Assembly (NCBI GenBank): GCA_020636895.1
Contig: JACJWZ010000002.1
Span: forward strand, 62,001 to 126,000
Origin: Thermoleophilales bacterium
GTDB lineage: Bacteria > Actinomycetota > Thermoleophilia > Solirubrobacterales > 70-9
Length of the DNA stretch: 64,000 nucleotides
Direction: 5' to 3'
Shown: positions 50,288 through 59,037 of the stretch, piece by piece
Position numbering within the stretch: the stretch's first letter is position 1
How the letters are laid out: each line of letters starts with the position of its first letter
Notes under the pieces: generated by a model
Databases searched by the model: none
What the model saw: only the letters and a program-made list of their open reading frames with translations
What the model was told of the DNA's origin: nothing
Position numbers and translations under genes: made by a program

Positions 50288-51613
50288 CTAGCGGCTCGAG
50301 CCCGGACCCGAACCGCGGGAGGCGCGCCGCCGGTTCCGGTTCTTCCGGCGCGGGCCGGTGGATCCCCCACCGCCCTGCTTGCGGCGATGGTTGGGGCCCG
50401 CGCCCGCCTTGGCCGGCTTCGGGCCGCGTCCGTGGGAGCGTCCGCCGTCGCCGCGGTGGTGGCCCCCGTCGCGCCCGTGGCCGGAGCCGTGCTCGCGGCC
50501 CTCGCGGCGGTCGAACTCCTTGGCGAGCCCGAGCCCGGCGGCGACAGCGCGCATCTCGTGCGCCTGATCGCCGAGCACGAAGCTGACGCCGTGCCCGCTG
50601 CTGCCGGCGCGGCCGGTGCGGCCGACGCGGTGCGTGTAGGTGTCGCCGTCCTCGGGGACGTCGAAGTTGATGACGTGGGTGACGTCGGGGACGTCGATCC
50701 CGCGAGCGGCGACGTCGGTCGCGACAAGCACGGTGACATCGCCGCGGTCGAAGCGGGCGAGCGCCTTCTGCCTTTGCGACTGCGACTTGTCGCCGTGCAT
50801 CGCCACGGCGTCGACCTTGTGGGCGCGCAGCTTCTTGATCAGCCGGTCGGCGCCGCGCTTGGTGCGGACGAAGACAAGCGTCCTCCCCCGCTCCTCGTGC
50901 GCGAGCTCGTCGACCAGCAGGTCGACCTTGGCCGCCTGACTGGGCGCCTGCACGAAGCGATGGCTGATGAACGCCTTCGGGTCACGCTTGGGGGCGTTGA
51001 CGTGGGTGCGGGCGTCGTGGGTGTAGCTCTCGGCGAGCTTGCCGGCGGCGCCCTCGAGCGTGGCCGAGAAGAACAGCGTCTGCCGTTCCCGCGGGAGCTG
51101 CTTGACGATGCGGTCGACGGCGGGCTTGAAGCCCATGTCGAGCATCCGGTCGGCCTCGTCGAGGACGAGGGTCCGCACGTGCTTCAGCGTCACCGCGCGG
51201 CGCTCGAGCAGATCCTCGAGGCGACCCGGGGTGGCGACGAGGATGTGCGACTTGGGGGCGGCCTTGATCTGCGGCTGGATGCCGACGCCGCCGTAGACGA
51301 CGGCGACCTTGAGGGCGCGGGCGTGGGCGATGGCGTCGAGCTCGTCGACGATCTGGCGGGCGAGCTCGCGCGTCGGGGCCAGGATCAGCGCCGCCGGGCG
51401 GCGTGCGTCGGCGGCGACGCGCTCGACCAGCGGCACGCCGAAGGCGAGCGTCTTACCCGATCCGGTCGGGGACTGGACGAGGACGTCCCGCCCGTCGAGC
51501 ACGTCCTCGATGACGAGCTGCTGGACGGGGAATGGGGTCTCGATGCCGCGCTTGTGGAGCGCCGCGGCTACAGCGCTGGAGACGCCGAGGTCGGCGAAGG
51601 TGGTCGTACTCAT
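50288..51613 (-). CDS. DEAD-box ATP-dependent RNA helicase
   Basis: 441 residues from ATG 51613, with GGAG seven bases upstream. The order of motifs is complete: Q-motif FPVQQ, Walker A SPTGSGKT, PTRELA, TPGR, DEAD, SAT, and in domain 2 ARGID and HRVGRTGRAG. The C-terminal 75 residues are Arg/Gly/His-rich (RDGGHHRGDGGRSHGRG), typical of RNA-binding tails. It unwinds structured RNA in cold adaptation, ribosome assembly or decay. The 5' leader is long and structured. The N-terminal extension of 22 residues in the open frame has no support. Confidence 0.93.
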   Translation of the reverse strand: MSTTTFADLGVSSAVAAALHKRGIETPFPVQQLVIEDVLDGRDVLVQSPTGSGKTLAFGVPLVERVAADARRPAALILAPTRELARQIVDELDAIAHARALKVAVVYGGVGIQPQIKAAPKSHILVATPGRLEDLLERRAVTLKHVRTLVLDEADRMLDMGFKPAVDRIVKQLPRERQTLFFSATLEGAAGKLAESYTHDARTHVNAPKRDPKAFISHRFVQAPSQAAKVDLLVDELAHEERGRTLVFVRTKRGADRLIKKLRAHKVDAVAMHGDKSQSQRQKALARFDRGDVTVLVATDVAARGIDVPDVTHVINFDVPEDGDTYTHRVGRTGRAGSSGHGVSFVLGDQAHEMRAVAAGLGLAKEFDRREGREHGSGHGRDGGHHRGDGGRSHGRGPKPAKAGAGPNHRRKQGGGGSTGPRRKNRNRRRASRGSGPGSSR

Positions 51614-51873
51614 GTGAAAGCTCCGTTCGTTGCCGGTGGCCTCGGTGGGCCGGCCGGCGTTGTATCTGCGCCCCCGCATCGATACGTCGATGCGTCGAGG
51701 GCATATGTCCTACGGGGAGATCCCTAACCCCGAAGAACGCGAGATGCGTAGCGAGAGAAGTGAACCTCTCGGGTGCCCGCAACGGAAGGTTCCGGTGCAT
51801 GGGGCGAACCCGACGCGTGGAAGCGTAGCAGCCCCCTCCCTCGTGAGCTGGGCGCCGGACCGGAAAACCCCTG
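51614..51873 (-). other. Structured leader region upstream of the helicase gene
   Basis: 260 bp without a convincing gene. It holds a perfect 8-bp hairpin with a TACG tetraloop (51675-51694, CGCATCGA-TACG-TCGATGCG) and CGAGAG-N8-CTCTCG (51752-51771). The frames here are short and lack protein-like composition. DEAD-box helicase genes often have structured, temperature- or feedback-controlled leaders, which could explain it. Confidence 0.45.
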
Positions 51874-54378
51874 CTAAGGGCCGCTGAACGTGAAGTCGAA
51901 GCAGGGCCCGCCGCACGTGTCGGTGATCTGGCTGGCGCCGCCGGGCCGGAGGAAGTCGGAGACCATCTGCTGCTCCTCCGGCGTCCTGCGCGGAAGCTCG
52001 TGCGGGTCCTGGCCGGTGCGGTTCGGGAGGTTGAGGACGGGCGGTACGTCGGTGCCGAGCTCGGGGCCGTTGAGCACCCCCGACGGCGGGTTCGGATTGG
52101 GCCGGACCGGGCCGCTGTCCCAGTACACGAGCGCCGAGCCCTTGTACGGATAGCCGCCGATGCGCGGGATCCCCCAGGCGACGTCCATATCGGGCCAACG
52201 GCCGGGGTAGACGACCGGGTCGTGGATCCGCGCGCCGATCGTCCGCGCCATCACCTCGGCGGTGAAGTTCGAGACCTGGTGGTCGCCGACGCCGACGTTC
52301 ATCAGCACGCGGTGCGGCGGCGTGTCCGGCAGCGGGTCGTCGGTGAGCCGGTGCGCGTAGCCGTTCGACTCGCCGCGGTCCCAGAGCATCTGCACGAGCG
52401 AGAGGATCAGCGACCGCTCCAGCGGGTCCGGGTAGCTGGGCTCGATGAACGCCGCGTAGGTGTCGAAGTCGACCGAGCGGTTCAGCAGCACCGAGTAGTT
52501 CATGCCGCCGACACCGAGCGTCGCCCGGGTCACGTCCGGCGACACCGCCGTCAGCGCGCCGCCCTCGATCGCGCCCTGGCTGTTGCCGTTGTAATAGAGC
52601 CGCGCGGGGTCGATCACGCTCGGGTTGCCCGGCGTTGGCGGCTGGAAGTCATCGACCCGGAAGGCCGGGTCGGAGGCGAAGCCGTCGGGGTGGATCATCA
52701 GGCGGCCGAGGAGGATCTCGTTCAGCATCCCCTGCTGCAGGCGGTCGGCGAGCTCCGGGAAGTCGCTGAAGCTGCCGAGGATCCCGATCGTGTTCGCGAC
52801 GTCCCCGCCGGACAGGCCGATCTCGTCGGTCGCGCAGGAGACGATGTCGTGGGCGTTGCCGAGCGTCTGCTGCGGATCCGCCGTCGCCTCCGAGGCGGAG
52901 CCCAGAAGGCCGTGGCCGTAGAGGGAGGGGCGGGCGGGATCGACGAGCGCCGAGCGCGGGATCATGCAGTTGAAGTTCGCCGTGTACGTGCCGTTGCGCG
53001 TCGGCATCCCGCTGCCGTCGAGGGCGAAGCGGCCACCCGCCTCGCAGTCGGGTTGCAGCCAGCACGGCACCTCGAAGGTCCCCTGCACCCGCCGCGCCAT
53101 ATCGGGGTTGGTGATCGGCTCGTTCTGGACCGAGGTGACGGTGAACTGCGGCGAATCGCCCTGGACCTGGAGGTCGCCGAGGTTCGTGTCGCCGAGCTCG
53201 GCCAGCGACTCGTCGCGGATGTGGAGCATGCGCCCGGTGATGTTCTCGTCGCTCGCGACCGTGAAGTCCCAGGCGAGGTAGAGGTCGGAGCGTTGTATCC
53301 CGGCCCCGCGGAGCGTCCTGAAGATGCTCTCGAAGCGGTCGCGCTGGGCCTTGATCGCGGGCTCCTGGGAGGGAAGGCGGTCGCGGAAGTAGCGGAATCC
53401 CTCGGGGGCGCCGATCGTGGAGCCGTCGGCCCGCTCGAGCCCGCGCATCGCGACGATGTAGCGATCGCCCGAGTCGAAGTTACGGGCCGGGTGGATGAGG
53501 AGGGCCGTGCGGGCCGGGTCGGACGCGTTGGAGTCGAGCTCGACCCAGATCGGCCAGCGTTCCCCGGTGTCGGCGTCGATGACTACGACGGGCGAATCGG
53601 CGGCGGTGTAGGCGCCGAGGCCGTCGAGCGAGACGGGCGCAGTTCGCGCAAGCGCGGCGGGGTCGTCCAACCCGGGGACGCGGACGACGATCGTCTGGCC
53701 GGGGCTGAAGCCGTCGTTGCCGTTGTAAGGGCCGGCGTCGATGTGCGTCCCCGCCTCGTTCGCCGGCAGCGAGTCGCTGCGGAACGCGACCCGCCTGCCG
53801 GTCCGCGTCGAGCTGTCGATGGTCGTGTAGAAGTCGTCGGGGAACGGGAGCATGCAGAGCGAGCCGTCCTGGGTCCCGATGAAGTCGCAGCGGTCGGCGG
53901 AGCTGAGGTCGACCGCCTTGGCGGCGCACGTCGGCGTGTCGCGGATCATCGGGGCGGTGATCTTGGACTTGCGGGCGGAGACCTGGAGCTCGCGCACCTC
54001 GCAGCTCTGCAGGGCGTTCCGCACCGAGCGCGAGAGCCTGATCTTGACCGTGCGCTTGCGCTTGCCGCGCATCTTCACCCGGACCGGCCGGGCGAGCGGC
54101 TCCAGGCGGGGCGAATCGAAGGTGCTCGAGCGCGCCCGCAGCTTCACCTTCTTGCGCGTCGAGTTGACCTTGACGATGAGCTTGCCGCGGACGATCTTGC
54201 GCTGCGACTTGGTGACGATCCGCAGGGACGTCCTGCCCTGCCTGGCGGCGGCATCGCCACCCTCGGATCCACCCTCGGATCCCGCGGTTGCGGCTGAGGC
54301 GGAGGCTGCGAGCGCGAAGACGGCGAGGAAGACGGCGAGGAGGGCGGACAGCGTCGCGAGCGTCGTGCGGGCGCGCAT
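51874..54378 (-). CDS. Large secreted alpha/beta-hydrolase-like protein (GNSQG motif)
   Basis: 834 residues. A signal peptide (LSALLAVFLAVFALAASASAA) precedes a basic all-beta region of about 100 residues (SQRKIVRGKLIVKV, RKRTVKIRLSRSV). The body resembles extracellular lipases/esterases of the virulence-factor lipase type: LPFPDDFY near 175, then the nucleophile elbow YYNGNSQGAIEGGAL (Ser in G-N-S-Q-G) and a late His in GVGDHQVSNF as candidate catalytic residues. Several Cys pairs suggest disulfides in the mature protein. The substrate is unknown. It is followed on the same strand by the helicase and preceded by the CAP gene, with a 10-bp gap. Confidence 0.8.
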   Translation of the reverse strand: MRARTTLATLSALLAVFLAVFALAASASAATAGSEGGSEGGDAAARQGRTSLRIVTKSQRKIVRGKLIVKVNSTRKKVKLRARSSTFDSPRLEPLARPVRVKMRGKRKRTVKIRLSRSVRNALQSCEVRELQVSARKSKITAPMIRDTPTCAAKAVDLSSADRCDFIGTQDGSLCMLPFPDDFYTTIDSSTRTGRRVAFRSDSLPANEAGTHIDAGPYNGNDGFSPGQTIVVRVPGLDDPAALARTAPVSLDGLGAYTAADSPVVVIDADTGERWPIWVELDSNASDPARTALLIHPARNFDSGDRYIVAMRGLERADGSTIGAPEGFRYFRDRLPSQEPAIKAQRDRFESIFRTLRGAGIQRSDLYLAWDFTVASDENITGRMLHIRDESLAELGDTNLGDLQVQGDSPQFTVTSVQNEPITNPDMARRVQGTFEVPCWLQPDCEAGGRFALDGSGMPTRNGTYTANFNCMIPRSALVDPARPSLYGHGLLGSASEATADPQQTLGNAHDIVSCATDEIGLSGGDVANTIGILGSFSDFPELADRLQQGMLNEILLGRLMIHPDGFASDPAFRVDDFQPPTPGNPSVIDPARLYYNGNSQGAIEGGALTAVSPDVTRATLGVGGMNYSVLLNRSVDFDTYAAFIEPSYPDPLERSLILSLVQMLWDRGESNGYAHRLTDDPLPDTPPHRVLMNVGVGDHQVSNFTAEVMARTIGARIHDPVVYPGRWPDMDVAWGIPRIGGYPYKGSALVYWDSGPVRPNPNPPSGVLNGPELGTDVPPVLNLPNRTGQDPHELPRRTPEEQQMVSDFLRPGGASQITDTCGGPCFDFTFSGP

Positions 54379-54388
54379 CAGGATCGCC

Positions 54389-55186
54389 TCAGTAGGTGAG
54401 GTCGCAGGCCGCGTCGGCCTTCGCGGCGGCGTCCTTGAGCCGCGCCTTCGCCTTCCGGAGCTTCTTGCGCGCCTTGCGCTTGCGCTTCTTGCCCTTCGCC
54501 CCCTGGACCCGGCGCTTCGCCTTGTCGACGCGGGCCTGCGCGCTCACCTCCGCCGACTCGGCGGTGTCGCAGGCGCCGCTGGTGAGCATGTCGGCGGCGG
54601 TGTCGGTGGCGCCGTTGTCGACGACCGCGAAGTTCTGGGTGCCGGTGGTCCCGTAGTTGGGGCCGACCGCGAAGCCCATCCCGGCGGTCACGTAGCGGTC
54701 GAGCAGCATGTTGGCGTTGTGGCCGGGGCTGTTGCGCCACTGCTCGAACATGTCGGTGGGCGTCGTCGAGGGGAAGCCGCTGTAGGCGATGTTCTCGCCG
54801 ACGCAGTCGAAGCCGCCGCAGTTGAAGCCCGCTTCCGCCGCTCGCGAGCTCGGGTTCCCGTCGCCGATTCCCTCGTGGGCGAACTGCTTGGTCCGCTCCA
54901 TGTACTCGGAGTGCCCGCGTGCCGCTCGCCCCAGCGCCGGGTCGGCGGTCAGCGGGGCGAGTCCGTTGGCGACCCGGTAGACGTTGACCTCGCAGAGCAG
55001 CGTGCGCTCCGCGGTCGCGACGTTCGCCGCGGTGACCGCGTCGTTCGCGCCGCTGCACTGAGTCGCCTTCTCGGCGGCACCGGCGCCGGCGGGCGCGATC
55101 AGCGCGGCGGCGAGCGAGAGCGCCACCAGGAGGCCCGCTACCCCCCCTGCCGCGGAGCGCGGCCTTCCGCCCGTCCCTACCGTCAC
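54389..55186 (-). CDS. Secreted CAP/SCP-domain protein
   Basis: 265 residues from GTG 55186. A signal peptide (GVAGLLVALSLAAALIAPAGAGA) leads to a CAP domain at about 60-195: EVNVYRVANGLAPLTADPAL, HSEYMERTKQFAH, VGENIAYSG and NSPGHNANMLLDRY, with the His and Glu expected in the CAP cavity. The tail of about 60 residues is a Lys/Arg-Ala-rich helix (RKARKKLRKAKARL) that may bind the anionic cell wall. It overlaps the upstream penicillin-binding protein gene by four bases (GTGA), so it is probably part of envelope maintenance. Molecular role of bacterial CAP proteins is not settled. Confidence 0.88.
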   Translation of the reverse strand: MTVGTGGRPRSAAGGVAGLLVALSLAAALIAPAGAGAAEKATQCSGANDAVTAANVATAERTLLCEVNVYRVANGLAPLTADPALGRAARGHSEYMERTKQFAHEGIGDGNPSSRAAEAGFNCGGFDCVGENIAYSGFPSTTPTDMFEQWRNSPGHNANMLLDRYVTAGMGFAVGPNYGTTGTQNFAVVDNGATDTAADMLTSGACDTAESAEVSAQARVDKAKRRVQGAKGKKRKRKARKKLRKAKARLKDAAAKADAACDLTY

Positions 55187-57270
55187 TTGGTGTCGGCCGG
55201 AGGCGCGCCGGCGCCGGGCGCGTACTGGTCGTCGGGGTAGCCATCGCCGTCGGCGTCCGTGCCGGGGGGCACGTCGGCGGTGTCCCCGTTGTTGCCCGTG
55301 TCGGGGGTGGTCGGCGCAGTCCCGTCGTCGGTCGTGGTGTCGCCGTCGGAGGACGAGGAGGTCTGGCCGCTCTTGAAGGGCGAGAGGGACACGGGGTCCG
55401 TCGGTGTCGGGAACTCATCGCATTTCCCGAGCGGACCCCCTCTGTCTATCACCGCGTTCATGTAGTCCTGCCAGATCGGCGCCGAGAGGTCGGCGCCGTA
55501 GCCGGGCAGCGGGATGCGCTGGTTGGGGTTGCCGGTCCAGACGGCGGTCGAGACCTCCGGGGTGAAACCGACGAACCAGGCGTCGGACTGCTCCTCGGTG
55601 GTTCCGGTCTTGCCCGCCGCCGGGCAGGGAATGTCGCAGCAGGCGGCGGTGCCGTAGTCGAGGGGACCCTTCATGACGTCGGCCACCTCGTAGGCGACGC
55701 CGTCGCTGATCACGCGGTCGCCCTCGGGATCGTCGGGCTTGTCGACGTGGCCGTCGGGGAAGACGACGCGATCGATCGCGGTCGGGTCGTGATGGACGCC
55801 GCCGTTGGAGAGCGTCGCGTAGGCGTCGGCCATCTCCAGCACGGTGCAGCAGTAGGCGGTGCCGCCGATGGCCTCGGCGGGGAAGCCCTGCAGCTCTGAG
55901 GTGATCCCCATCTTGTGGGCCATGTCGGCGAAGTTCTCGGGACCGACATCGAGGCCGAGAGCCGCGAAGACGGAGTTCATCGACTGCGCGGTTGCCTCGC
56001 GCAGGCTCGCCGAGCCGGAGCCGTCGCTGGCCACCTGCCACGGCGGCGCCCCCGGCGGGTAGAGCGTGGTCGAGGATCCGTTGTAGTAGGTGCTGTCGGG
56101 GTCGATGCCCTGGTCGACGGCCGTCGTCAGCACGAAGGGCTTGAAGGATGAGCCCGGCTGGCGGGTGCCCTGCGCCGCGAGGTTGAACTGGCTCGAGTCG
56201 TAGGAGGACGAGGACGCCATCGCGAGGATCTCGCCCGTGTGGCTGTCGATTGAGACCAGCGCGTTGGCGGCCTCGCTGACCGGGTGCGCCACGATCGCCT
56301 GCTCGGCGGCGGCCTGCAGGTCGGGCTGGAGGGTCGTGTAGACCTTGAGCCCTCCCTGGCGCACGGTCTTGAGACCGTACTTCTCGATCAGCTCGTCCTG
56401 GACGAAGTCGAAGAAGAACTGCTGCTTGCGCTGCTCGTAGCGGGTACCGCGCTCGAGTCCCAGGCCCTGCGCCTTCGCCTTGTCCGCCTTGTCCTGGGTG
56501 ATGTAGCCCTGATCGGCCATCGCGTCGAGGACCTGGTTACGCCGCTCGGTCGCGCCCTTCGGGTTGATGAAGGGGTTGTAGTCGGTCGGCGCCTGGGGAA
56601 GGCCGGCGAGCAGCGCCTGCTCCTTCAGGCCGAGGTCCTTGACGTTCTTGTTGAAGAAGACCTCCGAGGCGGCCTCGACGCCGACGGCGGAGCGGCCGTC
56701 GGTGGTGCCGTACGTCGCCGTGTTCAGGTACTGGTTGAGGATCTGCTTCTTCGAGTACTCCTTCTCGTACTGCATGGCCATGTCGGCCTCTTTGAGCTTG
56801 CGCTCGATCGTGTCCTTGGGATCCTCGATGTAGAGGTTGCGGACGAGCTGCTGGGTGATCGTCGAGGCGCCCTGCTCCACCTCGCCCGACTCCGCGTTCT
56901 TCAGCGCGGCGCGGACGATTGCCCCGTAGTCGACGCCGCCGTGCTCGTAGAAGTGCTCGTCCTCGATCGAGATCGTGGCCTGCTGCAGGCCGAGCGGGAT
57001 CTCCTTCAACTTGACCGGCGTCCGCAGGATGTCGGACTGCACGTAGCCGAGGCTGGAGCCGTCGGCGGCGTAGACCTTGGTGTTGGCGCCGTCGTCGATC
57101 GGGTGGAGGGTGTCGATGTCCGGCGCGTCGGCCATCACGTTGAGCGCCCAGATGGTCACGCCGCCGGCGGCCATGAGCAGCATCGACACCAGACCGGCGC
57201 CGATCAGCATCAACTTCTTGCCGATGGACCCCGAGGTCCGCCGGCGCCGTTCTCGAGCCCGCGTAGACAT
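55183..57270 (-). CDS. Class A penicillin-binding protein (PBP1a type)
   Basis: 695 residues. A basic cytoplasmic start and one helix (LMLIGAGLVSMLLMAAGGVTIWAL) precede the GT51 transglycosylase: IEDEHFYEHGGVDYGAI with catalytic Glu, GASTITQQLVRNLY, then ERKLKEADMAMQYEKEYSKKQIL. The transpeptidase domain has the active Ser in PGSSFKPF, SMNSVF (SxN) and KTGTTE (KTG). The last 100 residues form a Ser/Thr/Asp/Pro-rich tail outside the membrane. It polymerises and cross-links peptidoglycan. It starts at ATG 57270, is followed by the CAP gene with a GTGA overlap, and lies downstream of the Rpf-like gene on the same strand. Confidence 0.95.
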   Translation of the reverse strand: MSTRARERRRRTSGSIGKKLMLIGAGLVSMLLMAAGGVTIWALNVMADAPDIDTLHPIDDGANTKVYAADGSSLGYVQSDILRTPVKLKEIPLGLQQATISIEDEHFYEHGGVDYGAIVRAALKNAESGEVEQGASTITQQLVRNLYIEDPKDTIERKLKEADMAMQYEKEYSKKQILNQYLNTATYGTTDGRSAVGVEAASEVFFNKNVKDLGLKEQALLAGLPQAPTDYNPFINPKGATERRNQVLDAMADQGYITQDKADKAKAQGLGLERGTRYEQRKQQFFFDFVQDELIEKYGLKTVRQGGLKVYTTLQPDLQAAAEQAIVAHPVSEAANALVSIDSHTGEILAMASSSSYDSSQFNLAAQGTRQPGSSFKPFVLTTAVDQGIDPDSTYYNGSSTTLYPPGAPPWQVASDGSGSASLREATAQSMNSVFAALGLDVGPENFADMAHKMGITSELQGFPAEAIGGTAYCCTVLEMADAYATLSNGGVHHDPTAIDRVVFPDGHVDKPDDPEGDRVISDGVAYEVADVMKGPLDYGTAACCDIPCPAAGKTGTTEEQSDAWFVGFTPEVSTAVWTGNPNQRIPLPGYGADLSAPIWQDYMNAVIDRGGPLGKCDEFPTPTDPVSLSPFKSGQTSSSSDGDTTTDDGTAPTTPDTGNNGDTADVPPGTDADGDGYPDDQYAPGAGAPPADTK

Positions 57271-57371
57271 AGAAGCGAACCGCGAATCTTAGGGAAGGGC
57301 ATTCACCGGGTCGACCGGTTCCCGCCCACCCGGGCGGTGCCGTTCAGGCCCGCCTGACCGCGCGGGCCGGA

Positions 57372-57845
57372 TCAGCCGCAGACGGGCCAGGGGCCGGTGC
57401 CGAGTTGCTTCTTCAGCGCGACGGCCACGACGGCCTGCACCTTGTAGGTGTAGTCGATGGGATCGCCGCCGGGGGTCTTGGGGGCGTTGTCCCAGGTCTC
57501 CTGCAGGAACATGAAGGCGCCGCGGTACTCGCCCTGCATGGCGGTCATGTTCGGGTCCTTGCCCGTCTCGCACTCCGCGACGTTGCTGGCCCAGCGCTTC
57601 TCCTTGCGGGGAACACGCGACCAGAGGCGGTGGTACTTGGAGGGGGTCATGTGGTTGCCCTTGGCGGAGCTGCCGGCGGAATCCGCCGCGGCGCCACCGG
57701 GACCCATGCCGCCGGAGCCGGCGGAGGCGCTCTGGGCGCCGAAGGCGAGCAGGGCGAGGGTGAGGCCGGCGACAAGTCCGGCGAGAAGCATCAGGGCGCG
57801 CGGGACCTTCGTCCTCCGGCCTTCGATGATTGCGTTGGGGTTCAC
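57372..57845 (-). CDS. Resuscitation-promoting-factor-like (transglycosylase-like) secreted protein
   Basis: 157 residues from GTG 57845. A signal/anchor helix (LMLLAGLVAGLTLALLAFGAQSASA) is followed by a Gly/Ala linker and a domain of about 80 residues resembling Rpf/lysozyme-like cell-wall hydrolases: KRWASNVAECETGKDPN with a candidate catalytic Glu, GAFMFLQETWDNAP, and QLGTGPWPVCG, whose Cys would pair with that of AECETG. It cleaves peptidoglycan in family members. CGGAG lies about six bases before the GTG. Control by the c-di-AMP riboswitch in its leader agrees with known regulation of rpf and wall-hydrolase genes in actinobacteria. The GC-rich gap to the PBP gene is about 100 bp. Confidence 0.85.
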   Translation of the reverse strand: MNPNAIIEGRRTKVPRALMLLAGLVAGLTLALLAFGAQSASAGSGGMGPGGAAADSAGSSAKGNHMTPSKYHRLWSRVPRKEKRWASNVAECETGKDPNMTAMQGEYRGAFMFLQETWDNAPKTPGGDPIDYTYKVQAVVAVALKKQLGTGPWPVCG

Positions 57846-57861
57846 GTCAACTCCGCTCTTT

Positions 57862-57988
57862 CGGCGCTTGCGGGGTTAGCTGACGGGCTCGCGCAAAAGA
57901 GCTTGCGCTACGCGACAGAGGCCGCGATTCGCCCCAACACTTGGGTCCCCCGCTCCTCCGCGCGTATGTAGGCGGAGGACTCAGCAGG
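57862..57988 (-). promoter_or_regulatory. Cyclic di-AMP riboswitch (ydaO-yuaA type)
   Basis: On the minus strand the leader contains in order GCTGAGTCCTCCGCC, CGGAGGA, GGGGGACCCAA, GGGGCGAATCGCG and finally GCCCGTCAGCTAACCCCGC. These are the conserved parts of the ydaO class, including the 3' GTCAGCTAACC strand. It ends about 17 bases before GTG 57845 of the Rpf-like gene. Binding of c-di-AMP would turn expression off by the known mechanism. The 5' boundary is approximate. Confidence 0.88.
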
Positions 57989-58072
57989 TGCGGGCACGTT
58001 AGCAAATGGTTAGCGGGTTATGGAGACAAGCCCCCCAACCCCTTACCAGGCCCTTGACCAAGCCGATTCGCG

Positions 58073-58429
58073 TCAGCGGCGACGGGTGTAGGGCCGGCGC
58101 GGCAGCGGTTCGATGGCGCCCTCGGGGAGCTCGCGGCTGAGCGCGACGAGGTCCTCGAGAGGCCCGGCGACGCGCGGCGGCGGCTCGCCCGGATACCAGC
58201 GACGACCGTCCCAGCGGACGAGCCCGAGGGACGCCGCGCCCTCGAGCAGCCGGTCCGCCCCGCCCCGCTCGACGCCGGCCGCGCGCTCGAGGTCGGTCTT
58301 GCTCCAGCCGGACTCCGGCGGAGTGTCGAGGAGCACCGCCCCGAGGAAGAGCCTGCGGCCCCGCGATCCGAACGGCCAGTCGCGAATCTCGAGCTGCCGC
58401 GAGCCGCGCCGCTTTTCCGTCCGAGCCAT
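58073..58429 (-). CDS. Small winged-helix DNA-binding-like protein
   Basis: 118 residues from ATG 58429. The central part (GWSKTDLERAAGVERGGADRLLEGAASLGLVRWDGRRWYPG) reads as a winged helix: helix-turn-helix then a wing with aromatic strands. The N-terminus is Arg/Lys-rich and the C-terminus ends in basic residues. The promoter is AT-rich with TATAAA about seven bases before the ATG, so the mRNA is leaderless, and an imperfect palindrome overlaps it, suggesting autoregulation. Known family not identified. It is divergent from the unusual gene at 58462. Confidence 0.65.
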   Translation of the reverse strand: MARTEKRRGSRQLEIRDWPFGSRGRRLFLGAVLLDTPPESGWSKTDLERAAGVERGGADRLLEGAASLGLVRWDGRRWYPGEPPPRVAGPLEDLVALSRELPEGAIEPLPRRPYTRRR

Positions 58430-58448
58430 ATTCGATTTTATATCTAAT
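58430..58448. promoter_or_regulatory. AT-rich divergent promoter with operator-like palindrome
   Basis: ATTCGAT-N5-ATCTAAT (58430-58448), one mismatch in seven pairs. On the minus strand TATAAA (58437-58442) is seven bases from ATG 58429. The same sequence gives TATATC/TTTTAT -10-like hexamers for the plus strand. It is one of the few AT-rich patches in the window. Confidence 0.55.
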
Positions 58449-58461
58449 TACTCCCGAGCCG

Positions 58462-59031
58462 CTGACTTCCGGAGTAGAAGGCCGCAAGCACGCGGGCGCG
58501 GGTCTGCTGCCCTCAGCCCCCCGGCGACCCGGCGAGCACTACGAGCGGGCCGACGTCTCGCTGCCGACGCGCCGGGCGCTGGCGCTCGCCGCCGCCGACG
58601 CCGGCGTCCCCCTCGACGTCGCCGCGACCCTGCTCTGCGAGGCCGGCACGCTCCTCGAGCGGCTCGGCCGCCGCCGCGTCGGCCGCGCCCGCGAGCTGCT
58701 CGACCGCGCTGCGTCGGCGAGCCGGGTGACCCGAGCCCTGAGTGCCGCGAACGCCGACTACCTGCGGGCGCTGAGCTGCCGCAGCTGGCGCCGCGACCGG
58801 GGCGAGATCGACATACCCGCTCGCACCCTCACGCGGGCCGGGGACGAGCTCGAGGGTTTCCTCGCGCATGGCGAGCTGCTCGAGTCGGCGATCCGCTGGG
58901 AGATCGGCGCCCTGCTCGCCGACCGCTCGATGTCGAGCTGGGGGACCGAGGTCGTCCTCGGCGGCTTCCAACCGCGGGCGACATCGATGCCTGTGAACGG
59001 GCCCTTCTCGGCGCCCGGCCGCAAGCGGTAG
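58462..59031 (+). CDS. Unidentified helical protein gene without a canonical start codon
   Basis: The frame encodes a protein-like sequence of at least 175 residues: LPTRRALALAAADAGVPLDVAATLLCEAGTLLERL, then LSAANADYLRALSCRSW and GELLESAIRWEIGALLADRSMSSWGTEV. From the promoter at about 58440 to GTG 58726 the frame is open yet has no ATG, GTG or TTG. CTG 58462 is given as a tentative start; ATT 58447 is another. GTG 58726 would drop half of the helical domain. Either a rare start codon, a short frameshift or base error, or a decayed gene explains this. No known domain is recognised. Confidence 0.5.
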   Translation: MTSGVEGRKHAGAGLLPSAPRRPGEHYERADVSLPTRRALALAAADAGVPLDVAATLLCEAGTLLERLGRRRVGRARELLDRAASASRVTRALSAANADYLRALSCRSWRRDRGEIDIPARTLTRAGDELEGFLAHGELLESAIRWEIGALLADRSMSSWGTEVVLGGFQPRATSMPVNGPFSAPGRKR

Positions 59032-59037
59032 CGGCGG

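Noticed and set aside
51630..51887. Short plus-strand open frames before the helicase
   Set aside because: They overlap the leader hairpins, have no ribosome site, and give no protein-like sequence.
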